Part shown: piece after piece, positions 24,814 through 37,057 of the stretch | Layout: every line of letters begins with the position of its first letter | Numbering within the stretch: position 1 is the first letter of the stretch | Origin: Bacilli bacterium | Lineage (GTDB): Bacteria > Bacillota_I > Bacilli_A > RF39 > UBA660 | Length of the DNA stretch: 46,522 nucleotides | Direction of reading: 5' to 3' | Assembly (NCBI GenBank): GCA_022795155.1 | Contig: JAAWGF010000011.1 | Span: forward strand, 1 to 46,522 | The notes under the pieces: model-generated | The model's input: only the letters and a program-made list of their open reading frames with translations | Databases searched by the model: none | What the model was told of the DNA's origin: nothing | Made by a program: the position numbers and the translations under genes

Positions 24814-24953
24814 TTATCTCCTCCCTTTCTTATCAGTTTATTATATTCTAAATTTATTATTAAGTGATTTTTTTAGTAAAAAAAGGAATATTAACTTTTT
24901 TATTGTATGTTATATATGAAGAATGATAGGGGATAATAGAGGGAGGAATTATT

Positions 24954-27900
24954 ATTCAGAAAAAAACAATATTTTTAATTATTATGTTGGTATCATTATT
25001 TTGGATACCTAAAATCAAGGCTCTTAGTAAATATAATTTAGTCAAAGATAATTACGAGAATGTTTATTATGTTCAAAATGGTATGCCTGAACATTATGGT
25101 TCAGATATTCAATTTAAATTTACATTAAATGGTAAAACCGCATTTTGTATGGACCCAATCGCACCTATTACAAAATATGAGTATAATGGGATACCACTTA
25201 TTGAATCAATATATAATAAGCAAACACAAGATTATCTTAATAAAGTTATTTATTATGGCTATGATTACCCAGGACACCAAACCGAACGCTATTATATGGC
25301 GACACAAGCATTAATATGGGAACATATTAGTAATTATGTAATTGAATTTTATACAGAAAGATATGGATATGGTGAATATATAGATGTCTCTTCTGAGAAA
25401 AATGAAATTATAAATTTAATAAATAGTAACAATAATTTACCAAGTTTTGCTAATAATCACTATAGCTATAATCCTACTAGTTATTTAGAATTTGAAGATA
25501 GTAATTTAAGTGATTATGAAATCATTGAAAGCAATTGGCAAAATGTTATAATTGAAAATAATAAGTTAAAAATTCAGAACCTACAAAATTTTATAGGTAA
25601 AATTGATATTAAGTTAAAAAAGAAAGAATATCGAAATGATATTCCTATGTATTATTATGAGGATGGTAGTCAATCAATGATTTCGGGAGGAAAAATAGAA
25701 AGTATAGAAGCTAACCTATCTATTAATATCGTCGGAGCTAAAATACAAATAAATAAATTGGATAAAAATTCAAATTTACCAATAAAAGATAAAAATATTA
25801 AATTTAACATAATTAATATGCAAACTAATGAATATGTTCGTATTAATGGCAATAAAGATTTATCTATTAATAGTGATGGATATTTAGTTACAGGTCCTAT
25901 ACCTTATGGAGAATATAAAATTACTGAAATGGAAAGTGGCTTTGAATATGAATTAAATCAAAATGAAGCCAAAATTCTAGTTAATGAAGAGACAATAAAT
26001 GAAAATAATATTTATGAATTGAACTTTTATAATACTTTAAAAAGGGGACAAATAACTATAACTAAGATTGATAAGGAATCTAAAAAGTCTCTTGCTGGAA
26101 TTGAGTTCGGTTTATATGCAACAGTTGATATTACTACTAGTGATGGGAAAGTTCATTATGTGAAAGGTGAGTTAGTACAAACTGGCGTAACCGATGATAA
26201 AGGGTTATTAACATTTAAGGATTTAGTTTATGGGCATTATTATATTAAAGAAGAAAAGCAGTTAAATGGATATATTAAAGATAATGAAAATTATACAGTA
26301 GATTTAAATAGGCAAGAATATAATCTTTTAATTACAAATGAATTAGAAAAGGGAAGTATTACAATTCAAAAATACGGTGAAATATTTAATACTGAAACGT
26401 TTAATTATAGTCTAAAGGAGCTAGAAAATGTTGAATTTAAACTTATAGCAAATGAGGATATTGTAGCCCCTGAGGGAACAATCTATTACAAAAAGGGAGA
26501 TATTGTTGCTATAAAAACAACAGATAAAACTGGGAGATTAGATTTTGAAAATTTGATTTTAGGAGATTATTGCTTTATTGAAACTAGGACATTAAATGGA
26601 TACGAAATTGATAATAATCCTAATTGTTACAATTTAAAAAATCTTTATGGTGTATATGTCGAAAAAATTAATTATGCGAAAAGAGGACACTTAAAATTAA
26701 ACAAACTTGATAAAGTTTCGGAGATACCTATTAAAAACCCAAATACTAAATTTCAAATAAAAAATTTAGATACAAGCCAATATATATTAATTGATGGAAG
26801 CAATATTTTAGAGATAAACAGCGATGGATACTTAATTATTAATAACTTATTATATGGAACATATGAAATAAAAGAGATTTCAACAAGCCCAATTTATGAG
26901 TTAAATACAGAACCATTAATTATTGAAATTAACGATAAAACAATTAATGAGGATAATATAGTGGAAGTAAACTTTTATAATACACTAAAAAAAGGTAATA
27001 TTAATATTATCAAAAATGGTGAGAAATTTAATTTCAAAACAGGCAACTATGAATTTATAAGCTTATCAGGAATAGAATTTTCACTATATGCAAATGAAGA
27101 CATTTTTTCACCAAATTTAGGGATTACTTATTCTAAAGGCGATATTATAGATATACAAACTACTAATAAAAAAGGTCAAATAAAATTTGATAACTTAATT
27201 TTAGGATCATATTGTATTAGAGAAACTAGGACTAATGATAATTATATTTTAGATAATAATGATTATTGTTTTAATCTATTAGATAATAAAAATGAGAATT
27301 TAGAACTTACTAATTATTTAAAAAAAGGTAATATAATATTAACGAAATTAGATAAAGATTCAAAACTACCTATTAAAAATTCTGGTATCCAATTTCAAAT
27401 AAAGAATTTAGAATCTAATCGCTATATTTATATTAATGGAAATAAAAATTTAACTATTAGTGATGAAGGTTATTTAATCATTAATAACCTGCCATATGGG
27501 ACATATGAAATAAAAGAGGCATTAACTAGTAATGAGTATTTACTTAATAAAGAACCTAAAATTATTGAATTAAACAATTTAACAATAGAAAATAATACTC
27601 TAAAAATAGATTTCTTTAACGAGAAAAAGCATGGACAAATTATAGTTAATAAAAAAGGGGAATCATATAATTATAAAACGAAGAAATATAGTTATAAGCT
27701 CCTAGATAATATTGAATTTTCCTTGATTGCTCATGATGATATAATAACTAAAGATGGCGTTAAACATTATAATAAAAACGACATTGTTATAAATGATGTA
27801 ACAGATGTAAATGGGCAACTAATATTTGATAATTTGATTTTGGGAAAATATTGTTTGATGGAAACAAAGACAAAAGATGGATATCTGATAGATAAAGAGG

Positions 27901-28334
27901 TTTATTGCTTTGATTTACTAAGTAAAAAAAGTCAAGAAATAACTTTAACAAACCATTTGAAAAAAGGAAATCTTAAAATTGTAAAAATTGATAGTAGTAC
28001 TAAAGAACCAATAAAAAATGTTACTTTTGAAATTTATCATGATAATAATTATATTGGCAAATATAAAACTAATGAAGATGGAGTTATTGAATTAAAAGAT
28101 ATTCCTGCTATTAATTATCAGATTAAAGAAACTAAAGTACCAAATAATTATATATTGAATGATAAATTATACACAGTTGATTTAACGCAAAAAAATGAAA
28201 TAATAATCGAAAATGATAAAAAGATTATTTTACCTAATACTAAATTAAATGATTATACACCTTTTATATCAGCATTTATTATAATGATTGGTTTAGTATT
28301 ATATAAATATGATTCAAAAAAGAAAAAAATTTAG
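24954..28334 (+). CDS. Thioester-domain surface adhesin with SpaA-type repeats, probable ATT start
   Basis: The sortase-anchored surface protein has about 1126 residues. An N-terminal signal peptide (QKKTIFLIIMLVSLFWIPKIKA) precedes a thioester domain, with the Cys in FCMDPIAP and the Gln in ATQALIWEH, which can bond covalently to host ligands. Alternating SpaA/Cna-B-like domains follow from about residue 260, then sorting signal LPNTK, a hydrophobic helix and KKKK. ATG 24984 would leave the signal peptide without its basic part and has no ribosome-binding site. GGGAGGA at 24941-24947 points to ATT 24954 (or 24951); the frame has no ATG, GTG or TTG between its upstream stop and 24984. It overlaps its sortase gene by 26 bases. 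Confidence 0.85.
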   Translation: MQKKTIFLIIMLVSLFWIPKIKALSKYNLVKDNYENVYYVQNGMPEHYGSDIQFKFTLNGKTAFCMDPIAPITKYEYNGIPLIESIYNKQTQDYLNKVIYYGYDYPGHQTERYYMATQALIWEHISNYVIEFYTERYGYGEYIDVSSEKNEIINLINSNNNLPSFANNHYSYNPTSYLEFEDSNLSDYEIIESNWQNVIIENNKLKIQNLQNFIGKIDIKLKKKEYRNDIPMYYYEDGSQSMISGGKIESIEANLSINIVGAKIQINKLDKNSNLPIKDKNIKFNIINMQTNEYVRINGNKDLSINSDGYLVTGPIPYGEYKITEMESGFEYELNQNEAKILVNEETINENNIYELNFYNTLKRGQITITKIDKESKKSLAGIEFGLYATVDITTSDGKVHYVKGELVQTGVTDDKGLLTFKDLVYGHYYIKEEKQLNGYIKDNENYTVDLNRQEYNLLITNELEKGSITIQKYGEIFNTETFNYSLKELENVEFKLIANEDIVAPEGTIYYKKGDIVAIKTTDKTGRLDFENLILGDYCFIETRTLNGYEIDNNPNCYNLKNLYGVYVEKINYAKRGHLKLNKLDKVSEIPIKNPNTKFQIKNLDTSQYILIDGSNILEINSDGYLIINNLLYGTYEIKEISTSPIYELNTEPLIIEINDKTINEDNIVEVNFYNTLKKGNINIIKNGEKFNFKTGNYEFISLSGIEFSLYANEDIFSPNLGITYSKGDIIDIQTTNKKGQIKFDNLILGSYCIRETRTNDNYILDNNDYCFNLLDNKNENLELTNYLKKGNIILTKLDKDSKLPIKNSGIQFQIKNLESNRYIYINGNKNLTISDEGYLIINNLPYGTYEIKEALTSNEYLLNKEPKIIELNNLTIENNTLKIDFFNEKKHGQIIVNKKGESYNYKTKKYSYKLLDNIEFSLIAHDDIITKDGVKHYNKNDIVINDVTDVNGQLIFDNLILGKYCLMETKTKDGYLIDKEVYCFDLLSKKSQEITLTNHLKKGNLKIVKIDSSTKEPIKNVTFEIYHDNNYIGKYKTNEDGVIELKDIPAINYQIKETKVPNNYILNDKLYTVDLTQKNEIIIENDKKIILPNTKLNDYTPFISAFIIMIGLVLYKYDSKKKKI
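25735..28225 (+). repeat. Alternating SpaA-type protein repeats encoded in tandem
   Basis: Two repeat types alternate within the adhesin. Type A carries KLDK...IKN, FQIKNL, GYLIINN, YGTYEIKE and NFYNTLKKG (near 25740, 26690 and 27325). Type B carries IEFSLYANEDI, KGDI, FDNLILG, YC..ETRT and YCFNL (near 26350, 26995 and 27640, with a divergent copy near 26041). The last unit (27970-28225) is a shorter Cna-B-like domain. Type B copies share a conserved pair of cysteines that type A copies lack. The DNA similarity reflects duplicated coding units. Confidence 0.8.
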
Positions 28335-28869
28335 ATTAATTGGGCTAATATTAATACTAATTGGTTCAATATATCTAAGTTATAAATTTTTCATATATGT
28401 TAAAATTAAAAAATTAAATGAGGAAAATATAATAACATATTTTAAACAATATAATAATTTAGGTAACCAATTAGAAGTTAAATCAGAATATTTAATGGTT
28501 TTAGAAATACCTAAACTCAATTTAAAACAAGGAATATACAATAAGAATGATATAAGAAATACAATTGAACAAAATGTTAGCATTCTAAATGAATCAATTA
28601 AAATTGACAATCAAAACAGTTTATTGATATTGGCAGCACATTCTGGAAATAGTATTTATTCATATTTTAGAAATTTAAGCAAGTTAAGTTTAAATGATAT
28701 GCTTATTATCTATTATGAAGGGAAGAGATATATTTATAAAATTAATAACATTTATCAAATGAAAAAAACTATTGATTTAAAATTACTAGATATAAAAAAT
28801 AATAAAATAGTTTTAGTTACTTGTTTAGATGATGATACTTATTTAATAATTGAAGCGATGAATACATGA
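28309..28869 (+). CDS. Sortase (membrane transpeptidase)
   Basis: The 186-residue sortase has an N-terminal membrane anchor (about 10-30). The catalytic His lies in LILAAHSGNS (near residue 110) and the Cys in LVTCLDDD (near residue 172). After the Cys the strand reads TYLIIEAM, so the usual catalytic Arg is not at its expected place. The start ATG lies 26 bases inside the adhesin gene, so the two are co-translated. This dedicated sortase probably anchors that adhesin through its LPNTK motif. Confidence 0.88.
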   Translation: MIQKRKKFRLIGLILILIGSIYLSYKFFIYVKIKKLNEENIITYFKQYNNLGNQLEVKSEYLMVLEIPKLNLKQGIYNKNDIRNTIEQNVSILNESIKIDNQNSLLILAAHSGNSIYSYFRNLSKLSLNDMLIIYYEGKRYIYKINNIYQMKKTIDLKLLDIKNNKIVLVTCLDDDTYLIIEAMNT

Positions 28870-28891
28870 ATAAAATATTTATGTATTTTTC
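28861..28891 (+). terminator. Terminator at the end of the adhesin-sortase operon
   Basis: AATACAT (28861-28867) pairs with ATGTATT (28881-28887), and inner AAT/ATT can extend the stem. A T-rich tail follows. The sortase stop codon lies at the foot of the stem. Confidence 0.65.
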
Positions 28892-28947
28892 ATTTTATTA
28901 TCTATTAATTTTCAAAAATTTATGGTATTATTATTATGGTGAAGCTT

Positions 28948-31041
28948 ATGGTGGACATAGAAACATTAAATCCTAATCAACAAGAAGCAGTTCAAACAAC
29001 CGATGGACCAATTTTAGTATTAGCAGGAGCTGGGAGTGGAAAGACAAAAGTTCTAACAACTAAAATTGCGTATTTAATTAATAATAAAAATGTTTTACCA
29101 TCATCAATTTTGGCGATAACATTTACAAACAAAGCAGCTAAGGAGATGAAAAATCGTGTTGCTTCCTTATTAGGACCAATTGCTAATCGTATTCAAATTT
29201 CAACATTTCACTCATTTGGCCTTCTAGTTATTAAGGAACATTATGATAAACTACAATTTAAATCCAACTTCACTATTTTAGATAGTGATGATTCTTTAAC
29301 AATTGTAAAAAAAATTATGCGTGAAATGGGATATGATATTAGTCGATACAATCCTAAAGTTATACGTAATCGCATTAGCGGAGCTAAAAACGAGCTAATG
29401 ACACCCGATGATTATGAAAAATATGCATCAGCCGAATTTGAACAAATAGTTGTTTCTATTTATCGAAAATATCAAGAGAAACTTCTTGTTACTAATTCAT
29501 TGGATTTTGACGATTTATTGATGTTACCAATTAAGCTTTTTAAAGAGAGCCCTAATGTTTTAAAAGAATACCAAGAACGCTTCCAGTACATTTTAATTGA
29601 TGAATATCAAGATACTAATGAGGCACAATATAGTCTAGTTAAAATGATTAGTGCTAAATATAAAAATATTTGTGTTGTTGGTGATAACGATCAATCTATT
29701 TATAGTTTTAGGGGATCGAACTATCGAAATATCCTAAATTTTGAAAATGACTATGAAAATCCTAAAGTAATTATTCTAGAAGAAAATTACCGTTCAACTA
29801 AAAACATTTTAAATGCAGCTAATTCGGTTATAAAAAATAATAAGCAACGAAAAGAAAAAAATTTGTGGACAGATAACGCTACAGGTGATAAGATTAAATA
29901 TTATCGTGCGATGGACGAAAAAGATGAGGCATATTATATTGTTAAAGAAATAAAGAAACTAATCGATCAAGGCAATAATAGAGATGATATAGCCATTTTG
30001 TATCGGACCAACGCTCAATCACGAAATATTGAGGATGCACTTTTACGGGAGACAATTCCTTATAAGGTTGTTGGAAGTTTAAATTTCTATAATCGCAAAG
30101 AGATTAAGGACTTAACGGCATACCTAAGGCTTATTTACAATCAATATGATGATGTCAGTCTAACACGTATAATAAATGTTCCAAGAAGAGGCATTGGTGT
30201 TAAAACAATTGACAAATTAGTTGAAAAAGCCACTACAGAAAAAAAATCAATTTATGAAGTAATTGAGAGTGGTAAAGAACTAATTTTCAAAAATCAAATT
30301 GAAACTTTAAGACAAATTTCAGAAAGTTGCTCATTAACAGAATTAGTCGATAAAGTTTTAGAATTAACAGGGTTAAAAGCATCGTTAGTAGCTGAAAATA
30401 CTATTGAAGCTGATGTTAGATTAGAGAACTTAGAAGAATTTAAGTCAATTACAAAAACATTTGAAGAAAGAAATGGGCTAGTCTCTTTAGAAGACTTTTT
30501 AATGGAAATAAGCTTAGTTACCGATGTCGAAGAACAAAAACAAACTAGTGATTTAGTAACGCTTATGACTGTTCATAGTGCCAAAGGTTTAGAGTTTGAT
30601 AATGTTTTTATAGTTGGGTTAGAGGAAGGAATTTTTCCACATAGTAATTCTTTTGATTCTCAAGAGGGTTTAGAAGAAGAACGACGATTATGCTATGTTG
30701 CTATTACTCGAGCAAGAAAAAGACTATGGATTGTTAATGCTAAAAGAAGAATTTTGTATGGCTTAGATAGTTGTAATCCACCAAGTCGATTTGTAAGTGA
30801 GATAGCTGATGAATATATTGAAAGTGAAAATATTGACTTAAAAGAAATGCATACAATACTAAATAAAGAAGATAATATTGATAGTACAATTGAATATAAA
30901 ATTGGTGACAAAATTATTCATGAAGATTTTGGTGAAGGGATAGTTGTAGGTGTGGACAAACAAATTATAACAGTTGCTTTTTCGTATCCTGCCGAAATAA
31001 AAAAATTAATTAAAGGTCATAAAAGCATAAGGAAGGTGTAA
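28948..31041 (+). CDS. pcrA: ATP-dependent DNA helicase PcrA (UvrD family)
   Basis: This SF1A 3'-5' helicase of about 697 residues acts in DNA repair and plasmid replication. It begins LNPNQQEAVQTTDGPILVLA, with Walker A GAGSGKT near residue 29. Other motifs are FTNKAAKEM, DEYQDTN, GDNDQSIYSFRG, TVHSAKGLEFD and VAITRARKRL. The C-terminal segment IGDKIIHEDFGEGIVVGV is the Tudor-like domain typical of PcrA. ATG 28948 is chosen because GGTGA lies at 28938-28942; an in-frame ATG at 28936 overlaps that site. A small gene and ligA follow downstream, a common Firmicute grouping. Confidence 0.96.
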   Translation: MVDIETLNPNQQEAVQTTDGPILVLAGAGSGKTKVLTTKIAYLINNKNVLPSSILAITFTNKAAKEMKNRVASLLGPIANRIQISTFHSFGLLVIKEHYDKLQFKSNFTILDSDDSLTIVKKIMREMGYDISRYNPKVIRNRISGAKNELMTPDDYEKYASAEFEQIVVSIYRKYQEKLLVTNSLDFDDLLMLPIKLFKESPNVLKEYQERFQYILIDEYQDTNEAQYSLVKMISAKYKNICVVGDNDQSIYSFRGSNYRNILNFENDYENPKVIILEENYRSTKNILNAANSVIKNNKQRKEKNLWTDNATGDKIKYYRAMDEKDEAYYIVKEIKKLIDQGNNRDDIAILYRTNAQSRNIEDALLRETIPYKVVGSLNFYNRKEIKDLTAYLRLIYNQYDDVSLTRIINVPRRGIGVKTIDKLVEKATTEKKSIYEVIESGKELIFKNQIETLRQISESCSLTELVDKVLELTGLKASLVAENTIEADVRLENLEEFKSITKTFEERNGLVSLEDFLMEISLVTDVEEQKQTSDLVTLMTVHSAKGLEFDNVFIVGLEEGIFPHSNSFDSQEGLEEERRLCYVAITRARKRLWIVNAKRRILYGLDSCNPPSRFVSEIADEYIESENIDLKEMHTILNKEDNIDSTIEYKIGDKIIHEDFGEGIVVGVDKQIITVAFSYPAEIKKLIKGHKSIRKV

Positions 31042-31045
31042 TGAA

Positions 31046-31201
31046 ATGAAAAATATAATTGAAACTTTAGGAAAATGGATGGAACCAGTAAAAGAATTTA
31101 TGGTAAGACATCAAAGTAATCCTATCCTATGGCTAGCGTTATTTGGATTAGGAATATTTGTTTTTGTAACTGTTTATAGAGCATTACAAAAAGAAAAATA
31201 A
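31046..31201 (+). CDS. Small single-span membrane protein after pcrA
   Basis: The 51-residue protein has one hydrophobic helix (residues 27-44) and a positive C-terminal tail ALQKEK. An amphipathic N-terminal part precedes the helix. GGAAGGTG at 31031-31038 serves the ATG. It starts 4 bases after the pcrA stop and is probably in that operon. I do not recognise the family. Confidence 0.7.
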   Translation: MKNIIETLGKWMEPVKEFMVRHQSNPILWLALFGLGIFVFVTVYRALQKEK

Positions 31202-31229
31202 AATAAGAAATGTAAGAGGGTGTAGCTAG

Positions 31230-32690
31230 ATGGAGAAATTAATAGTAAAAGAATTTGATTTTATTTTAGAACCAACTTATACCAAAATAAATAAGACGGT
31301 AAATAATATAGTAAAAGAATTGGTGAATATTGTTGGTAAAAAATACAGTGATATTATAACTGACCGAATTTATCGAACTAACTTTGTCTTTTTTAATAAA
31401 ATGTCTGACTTAAAGAAATATTGTGAAATGCATTCAACGGAATTAAGAACTTTAGAAGATAAAAAGATTGTGACTAAATATGAAAGTATTAAAAAAGGTA
31501 TTAATAATTACGAGACTAAAATTAATAAATTTGGTCAAAAACTACGCAATGAATTTATTTTAGAAATTCAGCACGAATTATCAGAATATGATCAAAACTA
31601 TCTTGCTGGTCATAAAAAAATAGATTTTACAAAACTTAATTGTTACAACCTTTTCTTTGAAGATAACAATAATGGTAATTTATTAGATGGCTTATTTATG
31701 TCCTTTTCAATTGCTAATGAAAAAAAATTGCATGACCGTACCACATCTATAAAAGAGATGGAGGAAATATTTAATGACCGCGAACGCTGTTTAAAATTAC
31801 TTGGTATTAAAAAAGTAAATATTAGGACATTTGATAGAGATAAATTTAATTATATTTTTGATTTGATTGATAAATATAATCGAGAATATAAAGAAGAAGT
31901 AGGCAATTCCAATTTAAATAAAGAAAAAATTATTGATAACTTTCTTTTAGGTGAAAAAGTATTAAACAATGAGAAAAATGCTAAAGTATCAAAATATTTC
32001 TTAGAACTTCTTAGAAAGAATAAAAAAGAAATTAATCGCCTTAATGATAATATTATTAATAAAATTATTACAATTGAAGAACCAGAAATCATTTGGGCCT
32101 CAGATAATTATTCGGATGATAATAATATGCGTTTTCTATTATTTTCTCCAACAATGGATTTTGAAAACAATGACTATTTATTTGTTAGGGAGATTTGCCG
32201 TTTAGCTTTTGCTTCCGAATATTATAATAACAATTCTGTTGTTCAAGAAAATTCCATTATTGGTAAAGAAAAATATTTAATGTTTAGTGCATTAACAATT
32301 GATTTGATAGCATATCAAGTTACTAAAAGTTTAATAGACAGTGAGACTAATATTATTAATAGTATTCATCAAAAACATATTGTTAATTTTGATGATGGAT
32401 TATTTCTTGTTGACCAATTTTACAAAAATTATGGAATATATATTAACGAATCGCTTATAAATAATGATAATAGTTATATTTTTGATCAAATTGGGAAAGC
32501 TAACTTTGAAAATTACGTTAACATAATTAATAAATATTTTTATGATAGTCGTGGTAATTTATTACCAATTACCGAAAGAAGAAAAGCAGTATTTACAACA
32601 ACCATAAAAAACATTTTACATATATCTTTAGAAAATATGAGACAATATAAAAAAATATTAATTAATAAAGATAAATATTCTGGTGAATAG
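31230..32690 (+). CDS. Protein of unknown function between pcrA and ligA
   Basis: I do not recognise this 486-residue protein. It looks cytoplasmic, with no signal peptide. It is rich in Asn, Lys and Ile, and largely helical with charged stretches at 60-120 and 215-280. The segment YLFVREICRLAFASEYY near residue 330 looks more conserved than the rest. AAGAGGGTG precedes the ATG. Its place in the pcrA-ligA cluster suggests co-expression with DNA metabolism genes, but there is no motif supporting a DNA role. Confidence 0.6.
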   Translation: MEKLIVKEFDFILEPTYTKINKTVNNIVKELVNIVGKKYSDIITDRIYRTNFVFFNKMSDLKKYCEMHSTELRTLEDKKIVTKYESIKKGINNYETKINKFGQKLRNEFILEIQHELSEYDQNYLAGHKKIDFTKLNCYNLFFEDNNNGNLLDGLFMSFSIANEKKLHDRTTSIKEMEEIFNDRERCLKLLGIKKVNIRTFDRDKFNYIFDLIDKYNREYKEEVGNSNLNKEKIIDNFLLGEKVLNNEKNAKVSKYFLELLRKNKKEINRLNDNIINKIITIEEPEIIWASDNYSDDNNMRFLLFSPTMDFENNDYLFVREICRLAFASEYYNNNSVVQENSIIGKEKYLMFSALTIDLIAYQVTKSLIDSETNIINSIHQKHIVNFDDGLFLVDQFYKNYGIYINESLINNDNSYIFDQIGKANFENYVNIINKYFYDSRGNLLPITERRKAVFTTTIKNILHISLENMRQYKKILINKDKYSGE

Positions 32691-32697
32691 CTATTAA

Positions 32698-34729
<2,032 letters not shown>

Positions 34730-34795
34730 CGTATATCAATAATTAAAATATTTGTGTAAATAATCGAACTTTCCCATTAATTTCATAAATATTCA

Positions 34796-34804
34796 TGTTA
34801 TAAT
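34796..34804 (+). promoter_or_regulatory. Extended -10 promoter of pflBA
   Basis: TGT-TATAAT precedes the pflB ATG by 27 bases. GAGGATAAG lies between them as the ribosome-binding site. No clear -35 or redox-regulator site was recognised. Confidence 0.5.
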
Positions 34805-34831
34805 TAGATATGTTGGAAAAGAGGATAAGAT

Positions 34832-37057
34832 ATGCATATATGGAATAAATTTAAAGGCGAAAAATGGAAAAATGAAGTAAATGTTAGAGACTTCATTCAA
34901 AGTAATTACAAATTTTATGATGGTGATGAAACATTTTTAGTTGGAACTACCAAAAAAACTGATAAGGTTTGGTCTAAGTGTAGTGAACTTTTAAAAGAAG
35001 AATTAAAAAAAGGTGTTTTAGATATTGATGTTAATCATATAGCTGGTATTAATGCTTATGAAGCTGGTTATATCGACAAAGAAAATGAGGCTATAGTTGG
35101 GCTACAAACTGATGCCCCACTTAAAAGAATTGTTAATCCATATGGTGGAACAAGAATGGTGTATAGTTCTTTAAATGCCTATAACGCTAAATTAAATCCT
35201 GAGATAGAAAAAATTTTCCCCTATATTAGGACTCATAATCAAGGTGTATTTGATGCTTATACAGAAGAGATTAGAAAAGCTAGACATGTAGGGTTATTAA
35301 CAGGGTTACCAGATGCTTATGGGCGTGGCAGAATTATTGGCGACTATCGAAGAGTTGCACTTTATGGAATTGACTATTTAATGGAACAAAAAAAACAAGA
35401 ATGGGATAATCCTGTTACTTGTGATATGAGTGAGGATATTATTCGTCGTCGCGAAGAATCAACAAAGCAATACAATGCTTTAAAAGAAATTAAAGATATG
35501 GCAGCAACGTATGGCTTTGATATTTCAGGACCTGCTCAAAATTCAAAGGAAGCAGTTCAATGGCTATATTTTGGTTATTTAGCAGCCGTTAAGGAAAATA
35601 ATGGGGCAGCTACTGGTATTGGTCGTGTTGATACTTTCCTTGATATTTATTTTGAACAAGATTTAGCGGAAGGAAATATAACCGAAGCTGAAGTACAAGA
35701 ATTAATTGATCAATTTATCATTAAATTGCGTTTAGTTCGCCATTTAAGAACACCAGACTATGATGAATTATTTTCTGGTGACCCTACTTGGGTAACGTGT
35801 GCGATTGCTGGTGTTGGCGAAAATGGTGTGCCATTAATTACAAAGTCATCATATCGGATTCTTCATACATTGAAAAATCTTGATCCAGCCCCAGAGCCAA
35901 ATATGACCGTTTTATGGAGTCAAGCTTTGACAGAGAATTTTAAAAAATTTTGTAGTCAAACATCGATTGAGTCGGATGCCGTTCAATATGAAAATGATGA
36001 TTTGATGCGACCAATTTATGGTGATGATTATGCTATTGCTTGTTGTGTATCAGCAATGCGCGTTGGTAAAGATATGCAATTTTTTGGAGCACGTTGTAAT
36101 TTAGCTAAGGCACTTTTATATTCTTTAAATGGTGGAATTGATGAAGTTAAAGGTGGAAAAATCATTAATGGTTTTGAAAAAAATACTGATGAGATTCTTG
36201 ATTATGAAACTGTTAAAAGTGAATACTTTAGAATGCTTGAAGAAGTTGCCAGAATATATGCTAGTTCGATGAACATAATTCACTATATGCATGATAAATA
36301 TGCTTATGAGGCAAGCCAAATGGCCTTACATGATACTGATATTCATCGTTATATGGCTTATGGTGTAGCTGGTTTGTCAGTAGCAACTGATTCTCTATCG
36401 GCTATTAAATACGCGAAAGTAAAACCTATTCGCAATGAAGAAGAAATTGCTATTGATTTTGAAATTGAAGGAGATTATCCTAAATATGGGAACGATGATG
36501 ATAGGGTAGATGATATTGCCAAAGAAATATTATCAAAATTATATTCAGAACTTGCAAAACATAAAACTTATCGTGAAGCTGAACCAACTATGTCCGTTTT
36601 AACGATTACATCAAATGTCGTATATGGATCTAAAACAGGTTCAACCCCAGATGGTAGAAAAGCTGGCATTGCTTTTGCTCCAGGAGCTAATCCAATGCAT
36701 GGAAGAGATAATAGTGGGGCAATTGCTTCATTAAATTCTGTAGCAAAACTTGATTATAAGAATTGTTGTAAGGATGGTATTTCTAATACATTCACGATTA
36801 TTCCAAGTGCATTAGGACATAGTCTAGAAGAACAAAAGACTAATTTAGTTAGTCTATTAGATGGTTATTTTATTCAAAATGCTCATCATTTAAATGTTAA
36901 TGTCTTAAATCGTGAAATGCTTGAGGATGCTATGGAAAATCCTGAAAAATATCCTCTTTTAACTATTCGTGTATCTGGTTATTCCGTTAGATTCAATCGT
37001 TTAACTAGAAAGCAACAAGAGGAAGTTATATCAAGAACTTTCCATGAAAAATTTTAA
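34832..37057 (+). CDS. pflB: Formate C-acetyltransferase (pyruvate formate-lyase)
   Basis: The 741-residue glycyl-radical enzyme converts pyruvate and CoA to acetyl-CoA and formate in anaerobic fermentation. The active-site cysteine pair is in [12 protein letters not shown] near residue 398, and the glycyl-radical loop RVSGYSVRF is near the C terminus. Other signatures are [19 protein letters not shown] and [10 protein letters not shown]. It implies an anaerobic or microaerobic host. Its stop overlaps the pflA start (TAATG). Confidence 0.97.
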   Translation: MHIWNKFKGEKWKNEVNVRDFIQSNYKFYDGDETFLVGTTKKTDKVWSKCSELLKEELKKGVLDIDVNHIAGINAYEAGYIDKENEAIVGLQTDAPLKRIVNPYGGTRMVYSSLNAYNAKLNPEIEKIFPYIRTHNQGVFDAYTEEIRKARHVGLLTGLPDAYGRGRIIGDYRRVALYGIDYLMEQKKQEWDNPVTCDMSEDIIRRREESTKQYNALKEIKDMAATYGFDISGPAQNSKEAVQWLYFGYLAAVKENNGAATGIGRVDTFLDIYFEQDLAEGNITEAEVQELIDQFIIKLRLVRHLRTPDYDELFSGDPTWVTCAIAGVGENGVPLITKSSYRILHTLKNLDPAPEPNMTVLWSQALTENFKKFCSQTSIESDAVQYENDDLMRPIYGDDYAIACCVSAMRVGKDMQFFGARCNLAKALLYSLNGGIDEVKGGKIINGFEKNTDEILDYETVKSEYFRMLEEVARIYASSMNIIHYMHDKYAYEASQMALHDTDIHRYMAYGVAGLSVATDSLSAIKYAKVKPIRNEEEIAIDFEIEGDYPKYGNDDDRVDDIAKEILSKLYSELAKHKTYREAEPTMSVLTITSNVVYGSKTGSTPDGRKAGIAFAPGANPMHGRDNSGAIASLNSVAKLDYKNCCKDGISNTFTIIPSALGHSLEEQKTNLVSLLDGYFIQNAHHLNVNVLNREMLEDAMENPEKYPLLTIRVSGYSVRFNRLTRKQQEEVISRTFHEKF

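Noticed and set aside
24814-24953. Possible TPP riboswitch before the binding-protein gene
   Set aside because: The expected CTGAGA and ACCTGAT core motifs are absent on the minus strand, and the leader to the ribosome-binding site is too short.
25735-28225. Repeated DNA segments that might suggest a CRISPR or tandem repeat array
   Set aside because: The repeats are about 300 bases long, in frame and diverged, and encode SpaA-type protein domains. There are no short identical repeats with unique spacers anywhere in the window.
30525-30531. Single TGTCGAA or TTCGACA sequences elsewhere as Spo0A boxes
   Set aside because: They are isolated and lie within coding regions (pcrA, the first deacetylase gene, 6187 and 41694). 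Single 7-base matches are expected by chance.
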